A DNA stretch of 64,000 bases from Pteria penguin (Eukaryota > Mollusca > Bivalvia > Pterioida > Pteriidae). The stretch covers positions 54,989,910 to 55,053,909 of the forward strand of contig CM068585.1 of NCBI GenBank assembly GCA_035048485.1. Direction: 5' to 3'. The translations under genes and the position numbers were made by a program. Positions 12,497-24,999 of this stretch are shown one piece after another. Numbering within the stretch: the stretch's first letter is position 1; the number at the start of each line of letters is the position of its first letter. A model generated the notes under the pieces. The model was not told where the DNA came from, did no database searches, and saw nothing but the letters and a program-made list of their open reading frames with translations.

Positions 12497-13000
12497 ATGA
12501 ATAAGCTAGATTTGAGCTTCACGACCTTCAGAACATTCACCTCATAATGAAATACACAAATACACAATATTTTTGTTATGTTTTATTTAAGTCAGAGTAT
12601 GCACATCTCATATCTCACGGTGTTTTAATTTCTAAATAAATCTTCATTTTGTAAATTTATGCATGACGGAGTTTCTACGGATGAATTTCAGCAGAGAATA
12701 TTGTGTTATTGGTAACACCTTACATATTTAATGAGATATTGTGTTTCTTCTTCCATCACCTTCGCTCATTTTCTTATTTGAGGATAAAACATTAATAAAG
12801 AAATCACAAAATAATAATAACTCTGTTAACTTTTTCCAAAGATATTTCTCGCTCCAGCATTAAAACAAACTCTGAACACAAAGTTGGGATCACAATTTTA
12901 ATGGAAACTATTTTTGAATTCCTTAAACATTGTCATTATTATTTGACAGATATTTCTAGACAATGATGTTTCCGGTTATTCTGCATATTTCACCACGTCA
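12497..13000. other. Non-coding stretch, nothing recognised
   Basis: AT-rich sequence without an open frame or a repeat that I could match. Confidence 0.4.
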
Positions 13001-13014
13001 TGCCTATAAGAAAA

Positions 13015-13290
13015 TTGATTGATTGATTGATTATTGTTTTACGTCACACCACGGATATTTCACGTATATGGTGACGGCATCTGCCTGATGCGGAGCATAC
13101 AAATTTTGACCTTTGCAACGGACCCACCCGAAGCAGTGAGGGATCTTTAACGTGCCATGCATACCACGACACGGGGCCTCGGTTTTTACTGTCTCATCCG
13201 AAAGACATGACACCGGCATGACCTGAGCGGGACTCGAACCCCGGCCTCCCGATCAGGAGTCCGACGCGATACCACTAGGCCACGCCGGCT
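13015..13290 (-). mobile_element. tRNA-derived SINE (type 1) with 14-bp TSD
   Basis: Read on the minus strand, the element starts with a tRNA-like head at 13290 containing an A box (TGGCCTAGTGG) and a B box (GGTTCGAGTCC). It continues into a conserved body (reverse complement of GAGGGATCTTTAACGTGCC) and ends in a tail with a (TCAA)n stretch at 13015-13030. A perfect 14-bp duplication, TGCCTATAAGAAAA, flanks it at 13001-13014 and 13291-13304. The tail resembles the 3' end of the LINE at 23276. The element is complete and fairly young. Confidence 0.9.
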
Positions 13291-13499
13291 TGCCTATAAG
13301 AAAACAAAATTTGTTTGAAAATATTTTACTTAACGAGGTCCTTATTATTCATTATGCTGAATTTTTTTATAATATGAATACAAAATTAATAATTATTTAC
13401 CAACTAAAATATTTTATGAATTTTTTAAAGTAGATTTATAATACCCAATAAATATAACAACATATATATGTGTATTAATTGCTACATCATATGCCATTT

Positions 13500-13745
13500 A
13501 TGACAACTGATCTCTTTTCCGTGATCCAAAGTATAAAAGTTTGAAGAACAAACTAATCATTAAATTGACCTAGGAGTAACAGTAAAGTGTAAAGAACTAA
13601 TCTAATGAGAAACTTTTGCATGAGGGAGAAATCCCTTAATTTTAGAATAATTCAAAAACTTATGTCACAGATAATTTCAAATAATAAATTTTCAGTGAGT
13701 ACAGAAGCACAGAAAACTGGACTTATGACTACTTTGGAGAACTAA
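13500..13745 (-). mobile_element. Decayed PLE-like terminal repeat (family 2)
   Basis: Diverged match to the 9395-10085 family: TTTTGCATGAGGGAGAAAT, CCCTTAATTTTAGA, then paired AGTACAGAAGCACAGAAAA. Identity is clearly lower than in the other copies, indicating an older insertion. Confidence 0.45.
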
Positions 13746-14861
13746 AAATCCATGAACAGTGGACTGGAACTGACGGTGTTAATGTATATAAAAACATAAC
13801 TATTACTGCACCATATACGGTTTTATGTCAAAAAGAGTGATTAATTCGGTCAAACGTTCTGCATTGCAAAATGGGTAGCTCGAAATGCGTCGCTGATGCT
13901 GCCAAATACTTTTACACTTTGTTTGATATAAAGCCTTGTAAACGACACATTCATGACAGATACATTGCTTTTTGTCATTTGGTTTGGTGTGCTGTGGTGT
14001 GTATTAACGGCACTGTGAATACGAGATCAGCGACACTCCAGCTATATAGTAACAGAACAGACCCGTGCAGAGAGCAGTGATTGGTCCGAAGACGTTTTTA
14101 ACTTCATTGCCATCGGAGGCACGCGCAGTCAATCTCAAATTCCGATTTTTCCAATATAATTAGTGTCGGGGAGGTAACCCCCCCCCCCCCCCACAAAAAA
14201 AAAAAAACCAACAAGAAACACCCCCCTCCCCCAAATAAAATTTAAAATAAAAAACAAACCAAAAAAAAAAATTGTCGTAAATAGTAAATGGAAACCTATC
14301 AATAATATTTATGGCTGTGCCCAACTTCTAAGAGGCGTAATTGCGTGTAAATACTGCCATGGAATTGTTGAATGGTGTAGTCTTATAAGACAATGTCTAA
14401 GTAATGGAAATTCGGTTGATATTTTATTATCTAAGAGTTAGGCTCAGCAAGACGCATTTCAAATAGATATAGAGCAGTCTTTATGTGAAATTACACAACA
14501 AACAGAGTTGAGGAAAAGGTTGCACTACAGCGTTTTACTTGGCATGTTGATTGTTGCAATGACGTCACAATGACGTCATGTTATGCTTTGGCGGGTTTTC
14601 TGCAACATTATATAATTGTGTATTGCCCTAACACAACTGCAATGCCTATGGTTATGAATCCGGAATTCGTTGTCCAGAAGCATTGAATATGAGTGCAGCA
14701 GTCGAGCACTTATGAAACATATGTTAAAATATTGTTCAGAATAAAATGTATCAACAGTGTAAGTATGATTTTGCTCGAGGGCTGTGCTCACACCAAAATT
14801 TTTAAAATGACAAAAATCCGGATACTGTTTTAGTTTAAACGGTTTTTGTGTCTTTGTAGAT
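13746..14861. other. Non-coding stretch with C- and A-rich low complexity
   Basis: No gene recognised. A poly-C/poly-A tract lies at 14178-14275. The open frame at 13871-14080 (69 codons, five cysteines) shows no known domain or splice context and is left uncalled. A TGACGTCA-type pair of sites (AATGACGTCACAATGACGTCATG) sits at about 14558-14580. Confidence 0.4.
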
Positions 14862-15032
14862 TTGGTTGGTTAATTGGTGTTTTACGTCGCTTTCAACAAT
14901 TTTTCAGTTATATCGCGACATGGAAGCAGGAGGTAACCAACCTCTTAAACGTAGTGGCGCAACCCGGGAATCGAACCCGGATCGTCGGCGCCGCAAGCCA
15001 AGCGCTTAACCACTACACCAAGCCTCCCCCCT
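14862..15032 (-). mobile_element. tRNA-derived SINE (type 2)
   Basis: On the minus strand the head reads an A box (TGTAGTGGTTAAGCG) and B box (GGGTTCGATTCCC), followed by a short body and a tail ending in AATTAACCAACC. A near-perfect 12-bp duplication flanks it (GTCTTTGTAGAT at 14850-14861 and GTCATTGTCGAT at 15033-15044). A second copy lies at 50858-51021. Its tail GCGACGTAAAACACCAATTA resembles those of the type-1 SINE and the LINE. Confidence 0.85.
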
Positions 15033-15127
15033 GTCATTGTCGATCATCAGATCTCGTAAACGTTTTCATTGCAAGAAACTGTATGTGTAGAAGTACGAGT
15101 TTGCTCACTAGTATCAAACCATTGAAC

Positions 15128-15155
15128 AAAAAAAAAAAAAAAAAAAAAAAAAAAA
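15128..15155. repeat. Poly-A tract (28 A)
   Basis: Uninterrupted A28. It does not coincide with the end of the neighbouring SINE, which is oriented the other way. Confidence 0.9.
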
Positions 15156-15204
15156 TTCACCATTCTACAGGGCCAATTTGTTATATAAAACGTATCTACT
15201 CCTT

Positions 15205-16650
15205 TAAATATGAGAGGTGTACATATTTAATAACACTGGTAGGTCACGTGTTTCAATCCTTTAATCTAAAAGACAAGACCCAGATCAAACGGCGTAACTC
15301 CTGACGTTGGCTTAGTTTGGCGTAAATACCCGACAAGACTAAATTTCCAACTATTTTACGTTTCATCAAATGGCGTAACTCTACGATTGGCGTAGATTTT
15401 GTCAAACTTCAACTTCGAAAATTTACCCGTTGATGAGACGGGCTCCAGGACACTCCCAAAGCAAAAAAAAAAAAAACAAACAAACAAACAAACAAACAAA
15501 CAGAAAAAAAACCCGTGATTACAGGACTGCAATTAATCAGAGTAGATAACTTTATTATTTATTTGAATTATATGGCCAAAATTTTTAGAATGGATAAACA
15601 ATAGTGCTTAAATCTATCAATTGTTCATGTTCAGTAACAAGATACATTTGTAACTAAAGCAGATCTATGTGACATAAAATCAACCAATCAGAAATGTTTT
15701 CACTAAACAATACGTGAAATGTATATATTTATCAATATATTTGAACTTTCATTATAATGCTATTTTTCCTTGTGTTCATATTCATGTGTTTATTTTTTTT
15801 TTCAAAAACAATATGATATATTATATTATTTTGTAGTCATATCACTTTTTTTCGCAAAATCTTCAGAATTATTCTCAGTCGAAAGATTTCAGCTTTAACT
15901 GAAATGAAATGCAGTGACGGCAACGTCCTCACTTCAGCCGTGCATTCACTTATGGGATAAACGTACTGTGTTTGATTGTTTCTGATAGGTTATACCCTTG
16001 GCAACAATTTCTTGGCGACGCTTGTGGAGCAGCATCGCAACCAGCTCAACAGGTAGTTTTGCTGCGGTGGGGCGAGATGAAATAACATGCCAGAAGACAT
16101 GCTGCATGGTGGTCGTCAAAATGTCGTCATGTACTTTTTTGCTGGTTCAACGTATTTTTTTGCATTTTTTTTTTAAAACATGAACATTTTTAATTTGGCG
16201 CATTGATAACTACGTCACCGAGATTGTTCAATCAAAGTTAACGTTACATGTCCCTATCATGAGCCTCCTGTTTTTATTTCGATCGACATATAGAAAAAAA
16301 TCTTTGATATGCTTTATACAACGGTTGCCTTAAAAATTAAATTATTCAGTGATATTCTCACAATATGTACGGCTAATTTTGAAAGTTAACCACTTTAATT
16401 ACTCAGGACAGAAAGAGGAAGGAGAAAATTCAGTGCTCACTTTTTCAATATTGCTGTCAACGCATATTGTTTTTACATTATTATACAGTTAAGTGAAATT
16501 AAAAATATTAAAATGTGAATGGCCACGACAATGCCCTAGTGTTATATATGTGAAAAGACATAATACGACGGGGTGATGTGGTTACTTTCTTCTTCTTTTC
16601 TTAATTGAAATAACACTTGCTTATTAATTAGCCAGTACTTACGGGTTATC
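15205..16650. repeat. Duplicated block B, left copy
   Basis: Aligns to 47107-50420, with extra sequence in the right copy at about 47335-47955 and 48660-49935. Shared features are several TGGCGTAA motifs near 15290-15390, the small hairpin CCCGTTGATGA(G/A)ACGGG near 15427, and a segment around 16040-16110 that in both copies reads AA(V/A)GRD(E/K)I(T/A)CQKTCCM. That short conserved peptide may be a decayed exon. A (CAAA)n tract at 15476-15508 is specific to this copy. Confidence 0.75.
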
Positions 16651-17289
16651 CATACTTAAGAGAATTCTAGTTCTTACTTCCACTGATAACAGATGTTGTC
16701 CCTCACACATAGATGGAAATACTGACTTTAAGTCTGATGCAATTTAAACAATGAGAATCACAGTCAGTAGATGTATCTCCCTCCACTCTCAGGGATATCA
16801 TACACAAGCTGAGAGCCGCTGCCTTACATTGCCGACTTAAACAGATTAACTTCGACACACCAGAATTGTACTGTGATGAAGATATGCAAAATATGACTGG
16901 CCTCACTAAAGATTCGTTCCTTGATATATGTTCTATTGCGGAGAAATACATTAGAAGTACACCAGCATGGACCGTCAAAACATCAGTCGGAATATTTTTC
17001 TTCAAGCTTCGTACTGAAATGTCAAACAAATTGATGGCCACGCTTTTCAATATTTCGTATTCCAGCCACAGACGTGCAATATATACAGTCCGGAAAATCC
17101 TTACCGACCATTTTGTCTCACATATCACATATTGTAATTTCCAAGCACACCCGCCCTCTTGCTCATATTCTCTTTAACCACATCGTACAAAACTCCTGTT
17201 ATCTTAGGAGTTGATAGAACATACATTTATATACAGAAGAGTGGTAATTTCAGATTTCAGAAAACGGTATACACTATGGAAGACCATTA

Positions 17290-17290
<1 letters not shown>

Positions 17291-17358
<68 letters not shown>

Positions 17359-17359
17359 T
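17291..17359. repeat. (TA)n microsatellite
   Basis: About 30 uninterrupted TA units inside the transposase remnant. The corresponding position of the second transposase copy near 61330 lacks it. Confidence 0.95.
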
Positions 17360-17915
17360 TATAATTTTATAACCATATTTCTCGGACTCCAAAAATAATG
17401 ACGCATCGACTCTAAACCATATGCTACAGAAAAACATCGAGAACTCAAAGACTGGGTGAGGGAGGACGATTTATTCATCGTTTCTGGACTCGGACTCCTT
17501 GAACCTGCTAGCAACACTTACATTTTTAAAGAGAGGCTAAAAGTAGATGTCGACGGAGGACTCAAATACCAACAGATTGGTTACAAAGGTATGTTGTAGC
17601 TAAACGATATGCAACATGTAATTTTCTGCTGCTTGTTTACGTCATATCAAGAATACTTCTATTTCATGATAATTACAACTTTCTGATACATTATATACAC
17701 GATATAGGTCAGTTTTCCTATTACATATGTGAAATGATTTTGTCGGGGACAATTATGGTCCTAAGTTCAAATAAGTCCAACTTGGGCACTCTACTGCTGG
17801 CTTATGACAATACAATTACATGACATACCTGTGAATTTGTGGTCATTTAAATACAGAATTTCATGTAGATTACCTCTATTAACAGAAGTGGCTTTCCATG
17901 GCTAAACTTTTGAGT

Positions 17916-18002
17916 GTTTTTTTTTTTTTTTTTTGGGGGGGGGGGGGGGTGTTTTGTTTTTGTTTTTGTTTTTTTGGGGTTTTTTTTTTTGGGGGGGGGG
18001 GA
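17916..18002. repeat. Poly-T / poly-G low-complexity tract
   Basis: T18, then G14, a GTTTTT-rich stretch, another T-run and G11. It yields spurious proline/lysine-rich open frames on the minus strand. The G-runs could form quadruplex structures. Confidence 0.9.
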
Positions 18003-18564
18003 GTTGTTGTTGCTTGTTTGGTTTGTTTTCGGAAAATGCAATTCTGATTTGTTTGAATGAAAAATTTCCTTACTACCCCAATATAGCAAAAACGTATCTT
18101 ACATAATTTTGAAAAAAGATTTAATGATACTCGTTTTCATTAATTGTTTCGCTGGGTCGTGGAATCCGGTAATGCCGGAATCAAAAGATGGAAGAAATGT
18201 CTCCAGCGTTATGCCAACCAACCAAGTTCCAAATATCGGTGAATACGTCAGGGTTGTTTGCGCAATATGAAATAAATATTTCACACCACTTTCGGCTGGA
18301 ATAGAAGCGGAAGATCGACGTCTCGGTACCAAAATGCTTGTTCTATCAAAGCAAAACAAATCGCTTCAATCCTATGTCGAAGAAAACCATCTAGATACGA
18401 AAAAGTCGTTATGGCAGATGAATTCGATGATTATCCACATCTAGACGAAGCTGATTTAAGAACGCTAACTTGTATTGTATATCAGCCTAAATTAAGTTCA
18501 ATTTACATCCAAGAACAGATAGATGGAGACTGAAATTCTTTGCCATAAATGGGATCCAGGTTTG

Positions 18565-20190
18565 CTTACTGTAAGCCTGCATAGCAGACACATGTCATCG
18601 AAAAGATATAAACTTTAGATAAGTTATAGTCATTTGACCATTGATGGCTGGTACTGTAAATGTAGGACAGGAACACAGGTTGTATGAATGTGTAGCAATG
18701 TAGCAGCAGTTGTTTGATACTTGGAACATGCACGACACAATGACAAACCAGTGCGGACTTGAGACTACGGTGAATTTTTGGAGGACGCGTACATCTTAGA
18801 CAGTTCCGCTTCTGATATGAGCACTGCCGGCCAAGAAGAATAAGGTATTTTTGTATTCACAGAGAGAGAGAGAGAGATGGAGCGCGCATGCGTCTGTTTG
18901 TGAGTGTGTATGAGAGGGTGTGTGTATGTATGAAAAGCAAGTAAACGCGTGTGAACGAAACAAAAAGAGAACTGTTTATACTAAATGTTATTTGATATTT
19001 TATCTTTTTTGTCTTTTAGGATTTCAGATGTAAATTTAAAATTATTTCAAATAATTCCTTTGCTCATGTTATATATTTTGCTTCAACCGAAATGTATGGT
19101 TTTATTACGATACACAAGATCGCACACTTGTGTCACAGAGGTTTAAATGATTAACTTTAAGCATAACAGAGTTGTCTTCCTTGTTTAGTACAAAATTAGC
19201 TAGCAGTTAGAGTTATCTTTCTTTGTCCATACTTCGTTACCTGTATACCATTAGATCCACCTATGATTGCACTTTGTCCTTCTGTTATGTCGTGAACACT
19301 AGTTATTTTACATGTAAAATGTATTGTCTGTGTTTTGTAAGATGTGGGTGTGATGTCTATTGTCTCATTTCATTGGATGAGAGGGGTTTTATTCTATAAT
19401 TAGAATAAAACAAGGTATGAACTGGTTTTGAGTGAAAGAATATTGCCGCCTGAAAATCACTTCTTTATTCATTCTTGGCCTGACTCACGTTGAGTCAAGA
19501 CGCGTCAGACATTTTATAGAATGATCTATATTTATTTACATAGATATAGACTTGAAATTATGACCAAAATGGTAAGCTTGAGTTACTTATTTTGTCATAA
19601 AAGTATTTTAATTTATAACTAATATCAAATTCTGTGATAATTTCGGCAATTTTAATATTTAAGTCGCGGATTTCAGAAATTGTTAAATTATTGATTTAAA
19701 AGTATTATAACTGTTAAATCAATAACTTATTTTCAGATAAATGTAATAATATTCTAAATACTTATTTTGATATTTCTAAAAGATGTGTGAAAGGTAATAG
19801 TTTGTAAGGAATTCGTTTCATTGTGTTGTAGGTCGTTAAGACGGAGATGAAATAAACCTTCAAAAATTGTCAAAGTGTCTATTTATATAAAACAAAACGA
19901 CCCCGGTGACACTTGTTTGTTGTACTACGTCACACTCTGAGATACTTGGAGTAGTCTGAAGCATTCAAAAGAAAATTCGACATATGCCAACTAACCATGA
20001 AAATACGGGACTTTGGCTTTTACTCTCTCATCCAAATGTCGGGACATTCATGAAATGTTGGTAGTTCACAAAAATGAAATATTTCAGATCGAGCTAAACA
20101 TTCTACTCACTATGTCGGCTCTTGACAAAAATAGACATCAAAAAGGAATTTGGCCAAATAGGTACACTGTCTATAGCGCCAGATCAAATT
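18565..20190. other. Non-coding stretch, nothing recognised
   Basis: No coding frame or RNA gene. Contains a short (GA)n tract at 18863-18877. It has no counterpart in the right copy of block C, so it is either an insertion here or a deletion there. Confidence 0.4.
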
Positions 20191-20204
20191 GAGGTTTTAT
20201 CCCC

Positions 20205-22720
20205 AGAAAATATTTCTCTGATCTTAAATAGATATGTTTTATTGTAATGTTGTCTTTCAAAAGTACACAACATATATCACGGACTAAAGCAGTTAAAATT
20301 GATATCAGTCCTATGCAATTAATAACGTTCGTAATGTTTGACCTTACCTCTCTTTAAATTTGTATCATTTCTGAACCGGGATAGATAAATTGAGCAGGTT
20401 TTCAATTTGGTGCTCCTCAATACTTGTAATTTCAAAATATTAGGGGTTTCTTACACAACGAAGCAAGGCAATTTTCAGCCTTTTGTGGCTGTACCCTTTT
20501 AAAGAGAAATCTTTTGAAAATTTTCCCAGAATCTGAGAAAGTTGCTGAAAAATTAAAGTGACCTCATGATGTTTGGTTTACGATTTTGCAAAGTGTACTC
20601 GTTGTTAAGGCCACTGAAGTTCATTCAGCACTAGGAAATTTGTGGAATCCTTGTGATCCTTTTGTTGGCTTTACCAAAGGGTTTATTTCTGATCGTAACA
20701 CTCTTAATGGAGAAAGTCACAAAATAAATAATACCAATATAAACAAATAAATAAATGAAAAAATATATCGTCTTTTTCGAGTCATCAAAAGTTGTCATTC
20801 ACGCGTATCCAAAAGGTGGATGTTTCCTGGCATAAATCCTCGACTGGTCATCGAATATTTAAAATGGAGCTATTTTCCGCAAGGGACTGAAAGTCTGAAA
20901 TTTCACAAGTCTTAATATCGGTGACAAACAAACACGAAAAAAAAAAAAATAATAATAATAAATAAAAATATAAAAAAGAGTAATAAGCGTCCTGAAGTTC
21001 ATTAATGTGGATCTTATAAGACAATTGTTTTCATTTTTCCAAAAAAAAAAATTGTGTATTCTCACGAGAATAAATATTGAAAGTAGAATCAATGATTTGG
21101 TCAACGGGAATGATAAATATCTTTTTTTTTTTTTTCCTTAATGATTGATTTACATATTTAATATGTGCAGTTTTAGAGATCACTTATTTTTCAACTCTTT
21201 TTTTGCAACCTTACATCTCGAATTTTATGTCACATCCCCAAAAATAAGGTCAAGCACGAAACCATCGCCAACCAGCTTCTCTCGGAATTCTTCGTAACTG
21301 AATACCTAAACCTCATTTTCCTCCAAAACGTGTTATAAGAAAAATGACACTTAACCAATCGGGCAGATTTGTTAAAAGTTTTGAATTAATATAACCAACT
21401 AAGGAACGCTCTGTAAAGTTCTGCAAACTTTTTTTCAATGTAAAGGACACAAGAGGATCTGTTTTTATAGATTCCCTGATAATGATTTCCAAGCGAAGAT
21501 CAGGTAGAGACGGGTCTTATCGTCAGAATTTATAAAGTCAGTTTCTTCGTTACTTCCTGTATCTCGTTCATTTGTCACTTCTTCATAACGGTGTCTTCAG
21601 CATCTGTTTTACTTTCTTCTAATTTATTTTTTGCATTCTTTGAGTTGTCGAGTTTTGTCCATCATCTTTACATTCTAATTATCTTTTTCTTTTTGATAGT
21701 TTGTGCTCTTCCTCCTTTCACTTTCGCTGACATTTTGCTCATTATTTTCCTTTTCGACACAGCCAGAGTCAAGTGACATCCAAACGATATACAGAAATTC
21801 TTTTGCAATGCTAATGGAGACATAATGTTCACAATTGTCTTCAGTGTAATAACCGAGCGTGAGCGTAAGAAGAGGCATGTCTGCCTGATAGATATTTGTA
21901 TGGGATCTTATACTGTGGTATGGAACCACTTGAGCACCACAGACAAGAAACTGTATGTTGAACTGCCTAGTCAGTGTCGTGAATGTTAAGTTGTCCCTAA
22001 ATGTTTCCTGCATGGTCGTGGGTCGTAGATGATCTTCCTGAAGTGGGTGTGGGTTCTATGGATGGCAATTTTCTGCAATTGATCACAAACAGCAATTCAC
22101 AGGCAACTGTCTACACTTTTTGGGTTGAGTATTATTTTCACTCAATTATTGTTACAGAACTGTCTCTCGTTTTGATTATTTGCTGAATCATGTGAGGGAG
22201 TTTTAAAACATCGCTTCACTATTATCTTGATCTCGTGTTAAAAAATATATTTTCCGCGATGGCTGTCTCGTTGAACACATTTAAAAATATTTTTAGGTGG
22301 TATTTTTATTTTTATTTTTTATGTTCGCACTCTCTGGTTATACCTGTTGGTGTCTCAACCCTCACCCATTATCTGACTCTTTGTGTCTTTGTATTTGTGA
22401 AAGAATCTGTGTATTTCCCATAAGACTTTGCTCTTTTGAGTACTTTGCCAGACAGAGAAAATACTTTCTAAGAACCCATGCGCAAAGTGATCGCTGTATA
22501 TGGTTCCTGAATGTCCTAAAATCACAATGGTCAATGGCTGAAATCGCCTTTCCTCTAAGGGCATCAACTGAATCGGAACTTGGATTAATTTGCAATAAAT
22601 CTAAGTGCACTCTTTCAAATACTTTGCTAGATTTAATGGTTTTTATTGGAGTTTTTATCCGATTTTCCATGCACTGCACTATATGCAATACTTTTTAAAA
22701 TCTCTTGCTAAACTCTTTAA
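20205..22720. repeat. Duplicated block C, left copy
   Basis: Aligns over its length to 61517-63930, with shared landmarks AAATAGATATGTTTTA versus AAGTAGATATGTTTTA, TCATTTCTGAACCGGG, CCAAGCGAAGATCAGGTAGAG and TTTTCGACACAGCCAGA. Both copies lie downstream of an ISL2EU-type transposase fragment, so the block may be the 3' part of that transposon or of a larger unit. Open frames of 108-133 codons at 22297-22698 overlap each other on opposite strands and are not conserved in the second copy. Confidence 0.75.
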
Positions 22721-23275
22721 TCATTTATGCTCTCAAACTTGTCTCTCATAGGATAAGAACTCGCTCTGGCTCCTGCACCCTTTTTCTTTTAATCTGCTCT
22801 TAATCTCAGAAGAAATTATTAATGACTTGGATGGAACCTCTCTTCTATTATTCAGAAGAATTTCTCTTTGACTTTACCAAACGACAGCTTGTTTTTATGT
22901 CACCGCAATTTGACAGTGGCTGATTTCTCTTCTTTCTGTCTTTCCCGGACATTTTTGTTTTCTTAAAATTTGCTTTCTTCATACCAATAGAGATCGTATG
23001 TTTTTTCTTCGAGCGGACGCATTATATGGGTCTCTAAATGAATAAAACAAAACAAAAGCGTCGAAACTGAATGTCCAAATGTGTATTAAAATAAAATGTT
23101 TAGTGGCGACATTTGATTCATTACAAACGTGATATAATTCTAATATGAGTAGTGATTTCACCCCATTATGTTCTATAGAAATTGAATATAAACCGTACCT
23201 TTTCAAAAGGAAAAGAGATTAAAAATGAATATATGTGAAATGAGAAGCATACATTTCCAACTTTTAGCCCAGAAT

Positions 23276-23520
23276 TAATTGATTGATTGATTGTTGTTGT
23301 TTAACGTCACGCCGGTAATATTACACCCATATTGTGACGGTTACAATTAAAAATTAGCATTGTATGTTATAACAAAATTTAAAATATTTTGGAAAGACCA
23401 GCTTACATTGTAGACATTTTATGCAAATAAAACAATGACATAAGAATGACTCCTATACAAAACAATATCACAGCTCCACTATATCAGATTGTATTAATAG
23501 AACCATTACATTTCAATACA
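23276..23520 (-). other. LINE 3' untranslated tail with (ATCA)n end
   Basis: The minus strand ends ACCGTCACAATATGGGTG, then a GGCGTGACGTTAAACAACA block and AATCAATCAATCAAT. The SINE tails at 13015, 63247 and, more loosely, 14862 and 50858 share the CGTCAC...GTGACGT(T/A)AAA(C/A)A...ATCAATCA layout. This is the expected arrangement when SINEs borrow the 3' recognition tail of a partner LINE. Confidence 0.7.
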
Positions 23521-24964
23521 CTACATTTTCTTATACAAGTTTATTTCTTTCAAAAATCGCAATATGTTGGTAATATTAACCTTCTCGAATAGCTCTTTCA
23601 TATTAGATGCAGTATAATAATCTGTACGAATATGTGCTGTGTCTGCACAATCGAGCAAAATATGTTTTATAGTTAGTACACATCCGCAAGGGACACATTC
23701 TTGGGGAGGTTCTTCCTTTAGAAGGTAAGGATGAGTTATCCAGGAGTGTCCAATGCGGAGTCTAGTAGAGACGACTTCATCTTTACGATTATTATGGTGA
23801 TAATTTATTTTATATTTCAATATTGGTTTGATGTAACGAAGTTTATTGTTATCCTCCCTATCCCATGTCTTTTGCGACAAAGTATCGATATAATTCAATA
23901 TGGGTAACTTAAAATCTGTGTACGGAATTTTACCCGTAATATTGGACTTATTCAAACCTTCCTTTGGTCTCACCTCGGAATTTTTCAGTATATCGGGGTT
24001 CACAGCAGTTCCCTTTTGAAACTTACACGATTTTGTATCTGTCCTTGGACCTTGAGGATGATTAACGCTTTGGTATTTCTTCGATATTGATTTGCTGCTT
24101 TGTCAGCTTTTTCATTTCCAACGAGGCCCATATGACTTGGTAGCCAACAAAATACGATATCAAATTTATTAGATATTAAAACGTTCACCTTTCCAAAATC
24201 CTCAAATTGTATCGATTACTCGTGTTAAAATATTTTATTGTGTTAAGACATGATAAGGAATCTGAAAATATTCTGCTCTTAAAATATTTATTCTGTTCAA
24301 AGTGAACAAGTGCTAAAAGTATAGCTTTAGCGTCAGCTGTAAAAATATTATTTGGTAAACGAATAGACAACGATACATTGTTATCAGTTATTGTAGCAGC
24401 TGCAACTCTATCACCATCTTTAGATCCATCAGTGAAATATGAAATGTGTTCCGAATACATAGATTTAATTTCTGTGAAAAGTTGATAAAATTTCAAAGAA
24501 TTCGTATCAATTTTCTTGTAATCTGACAATATGAGTATAACTGTAGATTTCTTCATTAGCCATAGTGGTGAAGAAGGAATTTCATAATTTGTAATATCAG
24601 TTATATTTTTGCCAGCCTCCTCTATATGTGGTCTAACACGTAAATCTATATTTTTAATACTATTCGGATTATTTTTATACAAATTTTCGTGTTTTGGCTT
24701 AAAGACACAGTTAAATGCAGGATTTGAAAATAATTTTGTAACATACTGTAAAGTAAGTTTAAGTCGTCTTACATTCAAAGATGGTTCTCCTGCTTCGGCA
24801 TTTAAACTAAGTGCATGTGAGGTTCTGAAAGCACCAAGACTCAAACGTAAGCCCTGGTGATGTATGGTGTCCAGAAGCTGTAAGTAGGACTTTCTGGCTG
24901 ACCCATAAACAATACAACCATAGTCCAGCTTAGATCGAAACAGCGATCTATACAGCTGAAGCAA
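23521..24964 (-). pseudogene. LINE ORF2 C-terminal part: RNase H and Cys region
   Basis: Three frames in series. The first (24964-24185) opens with the end of the reverse transcriptase (QLYRSLFRSKLDYG and VYGSARKSYLQLLD) and continues into RNase H, with YFTDGSKDGDRVAAA and IFSDSLSCLN. The second (24188-24000) has FCWLPSHMGLVGNEKADKAA, the RNase H terminal motif. The third (24003-23521) holds RLRIGHSWITHPYLL and CVPCGCVLTIKHILLDC, the usual cysteine-containing tail. In the second RNase H position the usual glutamate of AE(L/I)KAI is replaced (ADAKAI), which would abolish activity. Confidence 0.85.
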
Positions 24965-24999
24965 GATTGTACTTTCAGCACCCCACTCCGAACTAGATA

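Larger units (their letters stand above)
16740..18560 (+). pseudogene. Decayed ISL2EU/Harbinger-type transposase (DDE_Tnp_4-like)
   Basis: The plus strand encodes, in broken pieces, a DDE_Tnp_4-type transposase of an ISL2EU-like DNA transposon. The first piece (16740-17150) has the N-terminal helix-turn-helix region with FFKLRTEMSNKLMATLFNIS and AIYTVRKILTDHFV. A second piece (17215-17290) has YIYIQKSDNFRFQ. A third (17390-17590) includes DWVREDDLFIV. A fourth (18160-18340) has NQVPNIGEYVRVVCAI and PLSAGIEAEDRRLG. A (TA)n tract and a G/T-rich tract interrupt it. Frameshifts and missing parts, including the expected DRGF step after LFIV, make it inactive. A second fragment lies at 61005-61490. 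Confidence 0.75.

Noticed and set aside
22297..22698. Overlapping 133- and 108-codon frames on opposite strands
   Set aside because: Neither is conserved in the second copy of block C, and no domain is visible.
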